A stretch of DNA of 11,521 bases, from assembly GCA_002331565.1 (NCBI GenBank), contig DCZC01000218.1, forward strand, positions 1-11,521, given 5' to 3'. Origin of the DNA: Gemmatimonas sp. UBA2094. Lineage in GTDB: Bacteria > Gemmatimonadota > Gemmatimonadetes > Gemmatimonadales > Gemmatimonadaceae. The position numbers and the translations under genes are program-made. Below, piece after piece: positions 1 through 8,296 of the stretch (position 1 is the first letter of the stretch; every line of letters begins with the position of its first letter). The notes under the pieces are model-generated. The model was not told the origin of the DNA and did no database searches. It was given only the letters and a program-made list of their open reading frames with translations.

Positions 1-103
1 CCGCCGCCGCGCCCTGTGTGACCAGCGGTGCGCGCAGCGGCTGCCCTTGCGCGTCGAGTCCGCTGGTGCCGAGCGCCACTTCGATGGTGCGCCGGGCGCT
101 CAT
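1..103 (-). CDS. nuoD: Probable NADH-quinone oxidoreductase subunit D, N-terminus only
   Basis: Only the first 34 codons are in the window; the gene runs off the left edge. The protein begins [15 protein letters not shown]. That is too short to reach the diagnostic N-terminal NuoD motif (GPQHPxTHG), so the assignment rests mainly on position directly after nuoA-nuoB-nuoC in the canonical order. The ATG at 103-101 overlaps the nuoC stop in an ATGA junction. A strong Shine-Dalgarno (GAGG at 114-111, 7 bases before the ATG) supports this start. NuoD is the 49-kDa peripheral-arm subunit that forms the quinone-binding cavity with NuoB. NuoC and NuoD are separate genes here, unlike the fused NuoCD of E. 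coli. A different complex I-associated protein cannot be excluded from 34 residues. Confidence 0.62.
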   Translation of the reverse strand, partial: MSARRTIEVALGTSGLDAQGQPLRAPLVTQGAAA

Positions 104-843
104 TCGCCTTCCTCGCGCTCGTCGTGCGCCGAGCGCTCGGCCAGTCGAGCCCGCATGTCCTGCGGCAGCGAGTGGAACGCGTCTGCGATGGACAGCTCTT
201 CCATGGAGTAGCGCGCCTCGGGATCGGCTGCGAGCGCCTGCTTGAGCTGTTCGGAACGCGAGAAACGCCCACGCAACGGGAAGTCCTTCCGCAGCGGATA
301 CCCCTCCTTGTACTGCTCCCACAGGAGAAGGCGCCGCAAGTCCGGGTGACCTTCGAATCGAATACCGAACATGTCGAAGCATTCGCGCTCGAGCCAATCG
401 GCACCGGAGTAGATGTCGATGACGCTGGGTACCCAGAGCGGCCCACGCTTCGGTAGTTCGACCTTGAGCCGCAGAAAACGACGGTGACCGAGCGCGCGTA
501 GATGCCACACCACCTCGATGGGCCGCGCCCCATCGCGGTATTCGACGGCCGTCACGTCGACGAGATAGTCGTATCGCTCGCCGGGGTCATCGTGCAGGAA
601 GCGTATGACGGCGTGTAGCGCCTCGCGGGTGACGAACACGGTGGTCTCGCCCCAGATGACCTCGGAGCGTATCACCGCGTCGCCGAAGCGCGCCGCCAGT
701 ACGGCCGCGGTGGGGTTCGCCGCGGCGCCCGAATGAGGCACGTTCGACGGCGTGATGGGGGCGCCATTCGAATCCGACGCCACGGCAGCCATCACCGTGA
801 GAGTGACCGCTGCGTCCTGGGGAGTGGGAACGGGAGCGGTCAC
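100..843 (-). CDS. nuoC: NADH-quinone oxidoreductase subunit C (30 kDa)
   Basis: Peripheral-arm subunit of respiratory complex I, on the cytoplasmic side, structural and without its own cofactor. With the GTG start the protein has 247 residues. The complex I 30-kDa signature is clear at about residues 152-171 ([20 protein letters not shown]), followed by [21 protein letters not shown]. Residues 1-45 are low-complexity, rich in Ala, Pro, Thr and Ser, and probably disordered; conserved sequence begins near [12 protein letters not shown]. The GTG at 843-841 overlaps the nuoB stop by four bases (GTGA), a typical translational-coupling junction, and is why I chose it. An ATG at 792-790 would give 230 residues and is a real alternative, because neither start has a good Shine-Dalgarno. 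The 3' end overlaps nuoD by four bases. NuoC is not fused to NuoD. Confidence 0.93.
   Translation of the reverse strand: MTAPVPTPQDAAVTLTVMAAVASDSNGAPITPSNVPHSGAAANPTAAVLAARFGDAVIRSEVIWGETTVFVTREALHAVIRFLHDDPGERYDYLVDVTAVEYRDGARPIEVVWHLRALGHRRFLRLKVELPKRGPLWVPSVIDIYSGADWLERECFDMFGIRFEGHPDLRRLLLWEQYKEGYPLRKDFPLRGRFSRSEQLKQALAADPEARYSMEELSIADAFHSLPQDMRARLAERSAHDEREEGE
107..114 (-). promoter_or_regulatory. Shine-Dalgarno site of nuoD
   Basis: On the minus strand the bases GAGGAAGG lie 3 to 7 bases before the ATG at 103. This is a purine-rich site complementary to the 16S rRNA tail. It sits inside the last codons of nuoC and fixes the nuoD start even though only 34 codons are visible. Confidence 0.6.
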
Positions 844-1466
844 GGTGTCGATCGTGTCTGATGCACGGAGTTTCCGAAGGGCTCCGACAGTTCGTCGATG
901 CGCGACGGTGAGATGTACAGCTGGCTCGTGGGATCCGGATCGATCTCCACGTGCCGACTGCTGTCTCTGAGGCGTTCCCGCATGACCTTCTTCTGAAGCA
1001 TGATGATGCCGTGCATCAGCGCTTCCGGGCGCGGCGGGCACCCCGGCACGTACACGTCGACGGGGATGATGGTGTCGATCCCCTGCACCACCGCGTAGTT
1101 GTCGAACATGCCGCCCGTGGAGGCGCAGGCCCCCATGGAGATGACCCACTTTGGTTGCGGCATCTGCTGATAAATGCGGCGCAGCACCGGCGCGAGTTTG
1201 AGCGGCACGCGTCCCGCACAGAGCAGCACATCGGCCTGGCGTGGCGAATAGCTCAGCCGCTCCATCCCGAAGCGCGACAGGTCGAATCGGCTGGCGGCCG
1301 TGGCCATGAACTCGATGGCGCAGCAGGCGGTGCCGAACGGCATGGGCCACAGTGATCCCGCGCGGGCCCAGTTGACCAGAAAGTCGAGGCGGGTGGTCAC
1401 CCACCCATCCTGTGAGCCGGGATCGATCTGAACGAGGCGCGGGTCACCGGCGGGGGTCAGTCCCAC
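840..1466 (-). CDS. nuoB: NADH-quinone oxidoreductase subunit B (N2 iron-sulfur subunit)
   Basis: Carries the N2 [4Fe-4S] cluster that hands electrons to quinone in complex I. The protein has 208 residues from a GTG start. All four expected N2 ligands are present: tandem Cys48-Cys49 (FGTACCAIE), Cys114 (ISMGACAS) and Cys143 (VPGCPPRPE). The reading frame stays open far upstream into nuoA, but homology begins only here. The GTG at 1466-1464 has a very good Shine-Dalgarno (AAGGGAG, 7 bases upstream) inside nuoA, so the two genes overlap by ten bases. A second in-frame GTG (codon 23) is less likely. The middle reads [13 protein letters not shown] rather than the VAGTxxxKMAP familiar from E. coli-type NuoB, with an extra cysteine, Cys83, of unknown role. 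The short C-terminus after residue 170 is poorly conserved. Confidence 0.95.
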   Translation of the reverse strand: MGLTPAGDPRLVQIDPGSQDGWVTTRLDFLVNWARAGSLWPMPFGTACCAIEFMATAASRFDLSRFGMERLSYSPRQADVLLCAGRVPLKLAPVLRRIYQQMPQPKWVISMGACASTGGMFDNYAVVQGIDTIIPVDVYVPGCPPRPEALMHGIIMLQKKVMRERLRDSSRHVEIDPDPTSQLYISPSRIDELSEPFGNSVHQTRSTP

Positions 1467-1861
1467 GTGAGGGCTCCCTTCTTCCAGACATAAATGAAGC
1501 CAACCACGAGAATGGCGGCGAACACGAGCATCTCCCCCAGACCGAAAAACGACAGCTGCCCGGTGGGACAGGCGCCGGCCACGAGCGGCACGTCGCAGGA
1601 GAGTTGTCGGTAGTGCACACCCCACGGGATCATGAACACCGTCTCGATGTCGAAGACGATGAAGAGCATCGCGACGAGATAGAACTTGACCGAGAATCGC
1701 TCGCGGGCATCGCCGAGGGGGCTGATGCCGGACTCGTACGGCTGCGATTTCACCGCGGTGGGCTGTGGCTTCGTCGTGAGGTGCGCGATGCCGAGGATGA
1801 GCACCGCGTTGAGGATCACGAATCCGAGCAGCAGCAGGACCGGCAGGTAGATACGTAGCAT
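1457..1861 (-). CDS. nuoA: NADH-quinone oxidoreductase subunit A
   Basis: Small membrane subunit of complex I (ND3 homologue), 134 residues, three predicted transmembrane helices at about 3-27, 57-80 and 104-126. The family core is unmistakable: [24 protein letters not shown] in two parts (38-49 and 50-61) and [14 protein letters not shown] (67-80). The loop between helices 1 and 2 lines the quinone-site region in the family. Between helices 2 and 3 there is a stretch of roughly 16 extra residues (about 85-101) with two cysteines, Cys89 and Cys98. By family topology this loop faces the periplasm, so a disulfide is possible. NuoA is first in the complex I operon. No Shine-Dalgarno is visible before its ATG, and nuoB overlaps its last ten bases. 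Confidence 0.96.
   Translation of the reverse strand: MLRIYLPVLLLLGFVILNAVLILGIAHLTTKPQPTAVKSQPYESGISPLGDARERFSVKFYLVAMLFIVFDIETVFMIPWGVHYRQLSCDVPLVAGACPTGQLSFFGLGEMLVFAAILVVGFIYVWKKGALTWD
1474..1480 (-). promoter_or_regulatory. Shine-Dalgarno site of nuoB
   Basis: AAGGGAG on the minus strand, inside the last codons of nuoA and 7 bases before the GTG at 1466. It decides the nuoB start, because the frame is otherwise open for more than 130 codons upstream with no homology. Confidence 0.7.
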
Positions 1862-1886
1862 CGCGGTGCAACAGGGATCCGACAGA

Positions 1887-1912
1887 TCACGAAGGGGGAG
1901 TGGACTTCGTGA
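1887..1912 (-). promoter_or_regulatory. Perfect 8-bp inverted repeat upstream of nuoA
   Basis: On the minus strand TCACGAAG is followed by a 10-base spacer and its exact complement CTTCGTGA, ending 25 bases before the nuoA ATG. As DNA it could be an operator for a dimeric regulator, since the half-site centres are 18 bp apart. As RNA it would form an 8-bp hairpin with a pyrimidine-rich loop in the nuoA leader. No run of T follows, so it is not an intrinsic terminator. Role unknown. Confidence 0.5.
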
Positions 1913-1983
1913 AAGAATTCACAAACCGATCTGCTGAAGCTACCAACGGGACCGGAATCCCTCAACAGCGTGCCGATTCAATT

Positions 1984-2012
1984 TTTATAGAAGTAACCTG
2001 CGACCGTGACTT
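1984..2012 (-). promoter_or_regulatory. Candidate promoter of the nuo operon
   Basis: In an otherwise GC-rich gap, a distinct AT-rich patch on the minus strand gives a -10-like TATAAA (1989-1984, 5 of 6 consensus). A weak -35-like AAGTCA (2012-2007, 3 of 6) lies 17 bases before it. Transcription would start near 1977, giving a leader of about 115 bases that contains the inverted repeat at 1887-1912. The rest of the 243-bp gap (1862-2104) shows no coding signal. Confidence 0.4.
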
Positions 2013-2104
2013 GACCAGAATCACCCTGCACGCGACGAGCCGCCGGCGCCCCTTGGTGGCAGCTCCCCTCACCGCGGCGCCTCGACGTCCCGCCCCGGGT
2101 TTAC

Positions 2105-2725
2105 TCAGCCGCCGGCGTAGACGTACCGGCACCCCCGCTCCTGCGCCTGCTGGAGCGTCACGATCATCGCCGGCACCACTTCGATTCCAGGTAGCAGGTT
2201 GGCCCGCACTTCGTCCCCGAACGCCCGAGCGCGCTCGGGGTCGGTGCGCTGCTCGGGGGCGAGGAAGCGGCCGCCAGAGGCACGAATCGAGTTGGCACAG
2301 GCAAGCAGAATGACATTACGTCCCGCGAGGGAGGCGATGGCGTTCCGATTCGGATTGGCCGAGCTCCCGGCCGTTCCCATCACCTCGCCGATGCTCGGGT
2401 ACTTCGCCCACAACGCGTCGTTGAAGAACCAGCCGATCGACCGCCCGTTAAGCCCCACGATCACGGTGCAGTCCTGCTCGCGAATGCCGTAGGCGGTCTT
2501 CTGGGTATCGAGAAACGTCTGAGCCCAGCGGATCGCCAGCCCTTCCGTCGGCATGTGCGAATGAAACACCACCTTGTGCGTACCCGTGACACGCTTCATC
2601 CACGGGTCCTCCACGGCCGCCGCCGCCGTGGTCGCCCCGGCCGTATGGGCCGGCAGCAGTCCGATCGATGCACCGAGGGCGGCGAGGCGGCCGAGAAAAT
2701 CGCGACGGGCGGTGTTGGTGGTCAT
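2105..2725 (-). CDS. Tat-exported DsrE-like protein, possible sulfur carrier
   Basis: A protein of 206 residues. The N-terminus has a twin-arginine motif (RRDFLGRLA, Arg7-Arg8) followed by a hydrophobic stretch (LAALGASIGLL) and an Ala-rich region ending near residue 37, so it should be exported folded to the periplasm. The mature part (about 48-206) resembles the DsrE/DsrF-like alpha/beta family: strand KVVFHSH, an amphipathic helix WAQTFLDTQKTAYG, strand TVIVGL, and NVILLACANSIRASGG. Cys143 in that last segment aligns with the persulfide-carrying cysteine position of DsrE proteins; Cys86 and Cys199 are also present. Its ATG overlaps the stop of the upstream diheme cytochrome gene (ATGA), so the two are co-transcribed and probably act together. 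Known DsrE and Tus proteins are cytoplasmic, so an exported one is notable. The family call is by eye. Sulfur transfer is inference. Confidence 0.7.
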   Translation of the reverse strand: MTTNTARRDFLGRLAALGASIGLLPAHTAGATTAAAAVEDPWMKRVTGTHKVVFHSHMPTEGLAIRWAQTFLDTQKTAYGIREQDCTVIVGLNGRSIGWFFNDALWAKYPSIGEVMGTAGSSANPNRNAIASLAGRNVILLACANSIRASGGRFLAPEQRTDPERARAFGDEVRANLLPGIEVVPAMIVTLQQAQERGCRYVYAGG

Positions 2726-3534
2726 TGGGTGAGGGAGTCCGGGGAAACACGGCGACGGAGGAGTGGCCGCGGCGGGGGCATCGGCTTACCGGCGCGCCGG
2801 GCAGCCGTGGTGGCATACGCGACATCGGCCGGGGGATCACCGCGTGGCCAGTCGCGTTCCTTGCCGGGATGATCCTGTCGTGCCCTCGAGAGCACGTACG
2901 CCGCGATGTCGGCGGCGCGTTGCGCCGACAACGTGTCGCTGCCATCGAACGGCATGTTGTGTTTGAGGAACGTGGCGAGCGTGTACTGCCGGGCCATCCC
3001 CGCCCCGATCGAAAAGCTTCCGCCACCCCAGACGGCTGGTGCGACGGCACGCAGGCCCTGCCCCGCGTCGCCGTGACAGCGCGCACAACTCTTCGCGTAT
3101 CCGGAACGGCCGCGCGGCGCACTGCCGACGAGCTTCACCGTGTCGACCCGGTCGGCGCGCGGGAGCGCATCGAGTGTGGCGATGTACGCCACCATGTCCC
3201 GCATCTCTCGTGAATCCTCGCGCAACATCCGCCCGGCAAGACTGCGCGCCACGCACTCGTTGATGCGCTGCTCGATCGTTTCGTCGTATCCCGGCCGGCT
3301 TCGAAACCGCGGATAGCGCGACGAGGACCCCGTCCATGGCATGGCCCGACCACGGGTGCCGTTCTCGAGGTGGCAGCTGACACACCGGAGCGCGTTGCCG
3401 CTGTTGGCCGGCAGCGAGTCGCGGAAGTTCGTCAACAGCGCCAGGCCCCGCGTCGCATTGCCGGGCTGCGCCACGGCTGGACCAGGGCTGACGATCGCGA
3501 TGAGCATCACGGTGACGCGAAGCAGAGCAAGCAT
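2722..3534 (-). CDS. TsdA-like diheme cytochrome c (thiosulfate dehydrogenase/tetrathionate reductase family)
   Basis: Predicted periplasmic c-type cytochrome of 270 residues. Residues 1-22 form a signal peptide (MLALLRVTVMLIAIVSPGPAVA). Two heme c sites are present: CVSCH (51-55) and CARCH (150-154). The segments between them follow the TsdA pattern: ENGTRGRAMPWTGSSSRYPRFRSR, then ETIEQRINECVARSLAG with Cys94 at the position of the unusual cysteine heme ligand, DSREMRDMVAYI, and in domain 2 GGSFSIGAGMARQYT, FLKHNMPF and ADIAAYVLS. Lys191 and Met194 are candidate distal ligands of heme 2. TsdA enzymes join two thiosulfates into tetrathionate or run the reverse. The proline- and arginine-rich tail (about 250-270) is unexplained. 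The frame is open upstream, but the ATG at 3534 gives a clean signal peptide; no Shine-Dalgarno precedes it. It overlaps the DsrE-like gene by four bases. Substrate unproven. Confidence 0.82.
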   Translation of the reverse strand: MLALLRVTVMLIAIVSPGPAVAQPGNATRGLALLTNFRDSLPANSGNALRCVSCHLENGTRGRAMPWTGSSSRYPRFRSRPGYDETIEQRINECVARSLAGRMLREDSREMRDMVAYIATLDALPRADRVDTVKLVGSAPRGRSGYAKSCARCHGDAGQGLRAVAPAVWGGGSFSIGAGMARQYTLATFLKHNMPFDGSDTLSAQRAADIAAYVLSRARQDHPGKERDWPRGDPPADVAYATTAARRAGKPMPPPRPLLRRRVSPDSLTQ

Positions 3535-3647
3535 GGGGAGAATATGCGCGAGAACACGATCGGCCGCACGGCAATCGTGGACGCGTGCTCGCCGAACGCC
3601 ACTCGGCTCCCTCGCATTACCCGGCGCAGCCCAGTCGCGGTCACGGG

Positions 3648-3681
3648 AACGACAAACGGGCGAAGCCGAAGCCCCGCCCGT
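3648..3681 (-). terminator. Intrinsic terminator of the mdh-sdhCAB operon
   Basis: On the minus strand ACGGGCGGGGC and GCTTCGCCCGT form an 11-bp stem (two G-T wobbles) around a TTCG tetraloop closed by C-G, the very stable UUCG type. TTTGTCGTT overlaps and follows the stem end. It begins 27 bases after the sdhB stop and separates the complex II operon from the cytochrome c gene. Confidence 0.85.
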
Positions 3682-3707
3682 CGTCTCACATTCGGGATAC
3701 GTGCAGG

Positions 3708-4481
3708 TCAGCCTGAACCGGCAACGGCCCGCGGCTCCTGACGCTTCGCGCTCGCCGAGAGATAATCGCGGTTCATGCGCTTGATGACGTCGATGCTGAT
3801 TTCCTTCGGACAGGCTTCCTGGCACTCACCGGCGAGTGTGCAGTGGCCGAAGCCCTCGAGGTCCATCTGTTCCACCATCGCCAGCGCGCGCTTGTCGCGC
3901 TCCGGCTGCCCCTGCGGTAGCAGGCCCAGGTGGGTGATTTTGGCGCCGGTGAAAAGCGAGGCGGACGCATTGGGGCATGCCGCCACACATGCACCGCAGC
4001 CAATGCATGCTGCGGCGTCCATCGACTCTTCCACCACATCCTTGCCGATGAGAATCGAATTGGCGTCCCGCGCACCGCCGGTGTTCACCGACACGTAACC
4101 GCCCGCCTGAATGATGCGGTCGAACGCGCCGCGGTTCACCACGAGGTCCTTCACGATCGGGAACGGCGAGGCACGCCACGGCTCCACCGTGATGATGTCG
4201 CCGTCCTTGAACGCGCGCATGTGTAACTGGCATGTGGCCGTACCCTTCCACGGACCGTGCGCCTGCCCGTTGATCATCATGGCGCACGACCCGCAGATCC
4301 CCTCGCGGCAGTCGTGCGCGAACGCGACCGGTTCCCTGCCCTCGAGCGTCAGTTTCTCGTTGAGCATGTCGAACATCTCGAGGAACGACATGTCGGCGCT
4401 CACGCCGTCGAGATCGTACGTCTCGAGCTTCCCGGGCGCCTGTGACGCCGGCTGGCGCCACACGTTGAGCGTGATCTTCAT
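3708..4481 (-). CDS. sdhB: Succinate dehydrogenase iron-sulfur subunit
   Basis: Electron-transfer subunit of complex II, linking the flavin in SdhA to the heme and quinone sites in SdhC. It has 257 residues. The [2Fe-2S] ligands are Cys58, Cys63, Cys66 (CREGICGSC) and Cys84. The [4Fe-4S] and [3Fe-4S] ligands lie in [12 protein letters not shown] (Cys159, 162, 165, 169) and in Cys214, Cys220 and Cys224 ([11 protein letters not shown]). All eleven expected cysteines are present. The motif spacing and the long insert around [12 protein letters not shown] match the B-type enzymes of Bacteroidota and Epsilonproteobacteria rather than the E. coli type. The ATG shares one base with the sdhA stop (TAATG), with a GGAG Shine-Dalgarno 9 bases upstream. 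The gene is last in the operon and is followed by a strong terminator. Fumarate reductase activity cannot be excluded from sequence. Confidence 0.96.
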   Translation of the reverse strand: MKITLNVWRQPASQAPGKLETYDLDGVSADMSFLEMFDMLNEKLTLEGREPVAFAHDCREGICGSCAMMINGQAHGPWKGTATCQLHMRAFKDGDIITVEPWRASPFPIVKDLVVNRGAFDRIIQAGGYVSVNTGGARDANSILIGKDVVEESMDAAACIGCGACVAACPNASASLFTGAKITHLGLLPQGQPERDKRALAMVEQMDLEGFGHCTLAGECQEACPKEISIDVIKRMNRDYLSASAKRQEPRAVAGSG

Positions 4482-6394
4482 TACTTGTAGCTCCGCGTGG
4501 AAAGCTTCACGTTCTCGTACTCCAGCGGTTCCTTGTTGAGGATGGGGTCCTTGCCTTCACCGGCATATTCCCACGCCGCCACGTACGCGAAGTCGTCGTC
4601 GTTGCGCTTGGCTTCGCCTTCTTCCTGATACTCGGTGCGGAAGTGCCCACCGCACGACTCTTCGCGGTTGAGCGCATCGCGACACATGAGTTCACCGAGT
4701 TCGATGAAATCCGCCACGCGGCCGGCCTTCTCGAGCGACTGGTTGAGCGAGTCACCGCTCCCCGGCACGTTGACGTTCTGCCAGAACTCCTGCTTCAGGT
4801 TCTGGATGATTCCGATGGCCTTGGTGAGCCCCTCGCGATCACGCGCCATGCCGCAGTAGTCCCACATGATCTTGCCGAGTTCCTTGTGGAAGGAATCGAC
4901 GGTGCGCTTGCCGTTGATGGCGAGGAACTTGGCCTGACGGTCGCGCACCGCCTGCTCCGCCGCGCGGAACTCGGGATGGCTGTTGTCCACCGACTCGAGC
5001 TTCGTGCCAGCGAGGTAATCACCGATAGTGTACGGAAGCACGAAGTATCCGTCGGAGAGCCCCTGCATGAGCGCCGAGGCCCCGAGGCGGTTGGCACCGT
5101 GATCGGAGAAGTTGGCTTCGCCGGCCACGTGCAACCCGGGGAGGTTGCTCATGAGGTTGTAGTCCACCCACAGACCGCCCATGGTGTAATGCACGGCCGG
5201 GTAGATGCGCATCGGCTGCGCGTACGGATTTTCGTCCGTGATGCGCTGATACATGTCGAACAGGTTGCCGTACCGTTCGGCGATGGTGTTCTGCCCGAGG
5301 CGCTTGATGCTGTCGGCGAAATCGAGATACACGCCGAGGCCACCGGGGCCCACGCCGCGCCCGTCGTCGCACGCTTCCTTCGCGGCGCGCGACGCGATGT
5401 CACGCGGCGCGAGATTGCCGAAACTCGGATACTTGCGCTCGAGGTAGTAGTCGCGCTCCGATTCGGGAATCTGCGACGGCGGCCGGTTGTCACCGCGATG
5501 CTTCGGCACCCACACGCGACCGTCGTTGCGCAGCGACTCCGACATGAGCGTGAGCTTCGACTGGTGCTCGCCGTGCACCGGAATGCACGTCGGGTGGATC
5601 TGCGTGTAACAGGGGTTGGCGAAGGCCGCGCCCTTCTTGTGCGCACGCCACGTTGCCGTGACGTTGGAGTACTTGGCGTTGGTGCTGAGGAAGAACACGT
5701 TGCCGTAGCCGCCGGTGGCGAGCACCACCGCGTCGGCCGCGTGCGACGTGATCTTGCCGGTGAGCAGGTTGCGCGTCACGATGCCGCGCGCGTGCCCGTT
5801 CACCATCACCAGTTCGAGCATCTCCTCGAACGTGTGCATCTGCACCTTCTTGAGTCCCACCTGGCGCTCGAGCGCCTGATAGGCCCCGAGCAGCAGCTGC
5901 TGGCCCGTCTGGCCACGCGCGTAGAATGTGCGCGACACCTGCGCCCCGCCGAACGAGCGGTTGGCGAGCAGTCCGCCGTATTCACGGGCCAACGGTACGC
6001 CTTGGGCGACGCACTGATCGATGATGTTCACCGACACCTGGGCGAGGCGATACACGTTCGCCTCACGGGCGCGGAAGTCGCCGCCCTTGATGGTGTCGTA
6101 GAACAGGCGCTTCACCGAATCGCCGTCGTTCTGGTAGTTCTTGGCGGCATTGATGCCGCCCTGCGCGGCGATGGAGTGGGCACGACGCGGCGAGTCGTGA
6201 TACACGAAGCAGGACACGTTGTAGCCGAGCTCCGCCATCGTGGCCGCCGCGGATGCGCCTGCCAAGCCGGCGCCAACGACGATGACATGATGCTTCCGCT
6301 TGTTGGCGGGGTTCACCAGCTTCATCTCGAAGCGGTGCTTGTCCCACTTCTGCTCGAGGGGACCGCTCGGAATCTTGGATTTCAGGTCGAGCAT
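4481..6394 (-). CDS. sdhA: Succinate dehydrogenase flavoprotein subunit
   Basis: Catalytic subunit of complex II; oxidises succinate to fumarate with covalently bound FAD at the cytoplasmic face. It has 637 residues. Visible features are the dinucleotide fold [11 protein letters not shown] (about 40-50), His73 in [10 protein letters not shown] as the covalent FAD attachment, His267 (QIHPT), Arg331 in LAPRDIASR as the catalytic arginine, His402 (VHYTMGG), and [15 protein letters not shown] (424-438) for flavin binding. Length and motifs ([21 protein letters not shown] split over 87-107) fit the B-type family that includes Bacillus SdhA and Bacteroides/Wolinella FrdA. The frame is open upstream into sdhC, but the ATG at 6394 lies one base after the sdhC stop, with GGAG 10 bases before it. 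An SDH role is favoured by the neighbouring mdh and aerobic complex I genes. Confidence 0.97.
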   Translation of the reverse strand: MLDLKSKIPSGPLEQKWDKHRFEMKLVNPANKRKHHVIVVGAGLAGASAAATMAELGYNVSCFVYHDSPRRAHSIAAQGGINAAKNYQNDGDSVKRLFYDTIKGGDFRAREANVYRLAQVSVNIIDQCVAQGVPLAREYGGLLANRSFGGAQVSRTFYARGQTGQQLLLGAYQALERQVGLKKVQMHTFEEMLELVMVNGHARGIVTRNLLTGKITSHAADAVVLATGGYGNVFFLSTNAKYSNVTATWRAHKKGAAFANPCYTQIHPTCIPVHGEHQSKLTLMSESLRNDGRVWVPKHRGDNRPPSQIPESERDYYLERKYPSFGNLAPRDIASRAAKEACDDGRGVGPGGLGVYLDFADSIKRLGQNTIAERYGNLFDMYQRITDENPYAQPMRIYPAVHYTMGGLWVDYNLMSNLPGLHVAGEANFSDHGANRLGASALMQGLSDGYFVLPYTIGDYLAGTKLESVDNSHPEFRAAEQAVRDRQAKFLAINGKRTVDSFHKELGKIMWDYCGMARDREGLTKAIGIIQNLKQEFWQNVNVPGSGDSLNQSLEKAGRVADFIELGELMCRDALNREESCGGHFRTEYQEEGEAKRNDDDFAYVAAWEYAGEGKDPILNKEPLEYENVKLSTRSYK

Positions 6395-6395
6395 C

Positions 6396-7118
6396 TCAGT
6401 GAGTCTCCGCCGCGGCCGTGGTGGACGCCGCAGCGCCTTCCGTCTGCGCCGGCGCGTCGGGGAACAGGCCCGCGAGTGCCGCCACCGGCACGGCGATGAA
6501 GCCGGCCGCGACGACGATGGCGAGCACGAGGGCAAGCTTGCGCTTGAGCGGCTGCGTAGAGGGGCGCGCCACGCCCAGCGTGCGCACGACCGCCCAACTG
6601 CCGTGATAGAGGTGCAGCCCCAACGCGAGCATCGCGACGATGTAGAACACCGCAACAACCGGGTTGGCCAGACCGAGGCGTACGTTGTTGTACGGATCGA
6701 GGTGCGTGAACTGCGGGTGCACCGCGCCAATGGTCAGGTGCAGCAGGTGAAACACGATGAACGCCAGCAGCAGCACGCCGCCCCAACGGATCGTGCGCGC
6801 CGCGAACGTGGTGACCTGCGGCCGGCGCTGCGCGTAGCCCTCGGGGCGCGCGGCGCGGGACATCATGGTGAGCTGATAGGCGGCGAGCGCGTGCAACGCG
6901 ACCGCCGTAAGCAGGCCGAGGCGGATCGCCCACAGCAACGGCATGCTCGTGCGGAGCAACTGCGCGTAGTGCTGCATGGCCGCCGGCGCATCCGGATAGA
7001 ACATCTGGAGGTTGCCGGCCATGTGGCCGATGACGAACAGGATCCCGATGATCCCCGTCACCGCCATGACGATCTTCTTGCCGATCGTGCTCTGCCAGAA
7101 TCGCGAGAGAGCGTACAT
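6396..7118 (-). CDS. sdhC: Succinate dehydrogenase diheme cytochrome b558 subunit
   Basis: Membrane anchor of B-type complex II, 240 residues, five predicted helices at about 15-35, 62-83, 111-131, 153-175 and 195-219. Conserved histidines in four helices fit two heme b groups: His32 (GHMAGN), His76 (ALHALAA), His124 or His127 ([10 protein letters not shown]) and His169 or His172 (LHLYHG). A single five-helix subunit with two hemes replaces the separate SdhC and SdhD of E. coli-type enzymes. In the family this goes with low-potential quinones such as menaquinone. The last about 20 residues are a low-complexity Ala/Thr/Glu tail, probably disordered in the cytoplasm or periplasm. It follows mdh by 56 bases, and the upstream leader is C/T-rich without a Shine-Dalgarno. 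sdhA starts one base after its stop. Confidence 0.95.
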   Translation of the reverse strand: MYALSRFWQSTIGKKIVMAVTGIIGILFVIGHMAGNLQMFYPDAPAAMQHYAQLLRTSMPLLWAIRLGLLTAVALHALAAYQLTMMSRAARPEGYAQRRPQVTTFAARTIRWGGVLLLAFIVFHLLHLTIGAVHPQFTHLDPYNNVRLGLANPVVAVFYIVAMLALGLHLYHGSWAVVRTLGVARPSTQPLKRKLALVLAIVVAAGFIAVPVAALAGLFPDAPAQTEGAAASTTAAAETH

Positions 7119-7174
7119 ATGCAGGGGTGGAAGAAGAAACCGGACGACCGAGAAGAGGCGCCGGTTTCGCCGGA

Positions 7175-8296
<1,122 letters not shown>

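Noticed and set aside
840..1871. A single 343-codon frame suggesting a long or fused NuoB.
   Set aside because: The first 135 codons are an out-of-frame reading of nuoA; conserved NuoB sequence and a strong ribosome site begin at the GTG at 1466.
1961..1976. A sigma-54-like sequence upstream of nuoA (GGCACGCTGTTGAG on the minus strand).
   Set aside because: The GG and GC pairs of a -24/-12 promoter must be 10 bases apart; here the second pair is AG and the TTG is one base too close. A coincidental partial match is likelier.
2011..2016. A perfect-looking TTGACC -35 box on the plus strand.
   Set aside because: No -10-like element lies 16-18 bases downstream, and there is no plus-strand gene for it to drive.
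2041..2100. GC-rich inverted repeats (GGCGCC ... GGCGCC with GGTG/CACC) after the DsrE-like gene, as a terminator.
   Set aside because: The paired parts are short, interrupted and self-complementary, and no T-run follows, so they cannot be distinguished from chance in GC-rich DNA.
1900..2313. Plus-strand open frame starting in the nuoA upstream gap (MDFVKEFTNRS).
   Set aside because: Its second half is antisense to the DsrE-like gene, it turns Arg/Pro/Ala-rich there, and it has no ribosome site or recognisable domain.
2722..3825. A longer 367-codon version of the cytochrome c gene.
   Set aside because: The extra upstream part crosses the sdhB terminator and the sdhB 3' end and would bury the signal peptide that begins at the ATG at 3534.
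4643..6499. A 618-codon open frame on the plus strand, antisense to sdhA.
   Set aside because: It lies wholly opposite a clearly conserved gene, and its translation is a His/Arg/Val-rich shadow typical of GC-rich antisense frames, with no recognisable motif.
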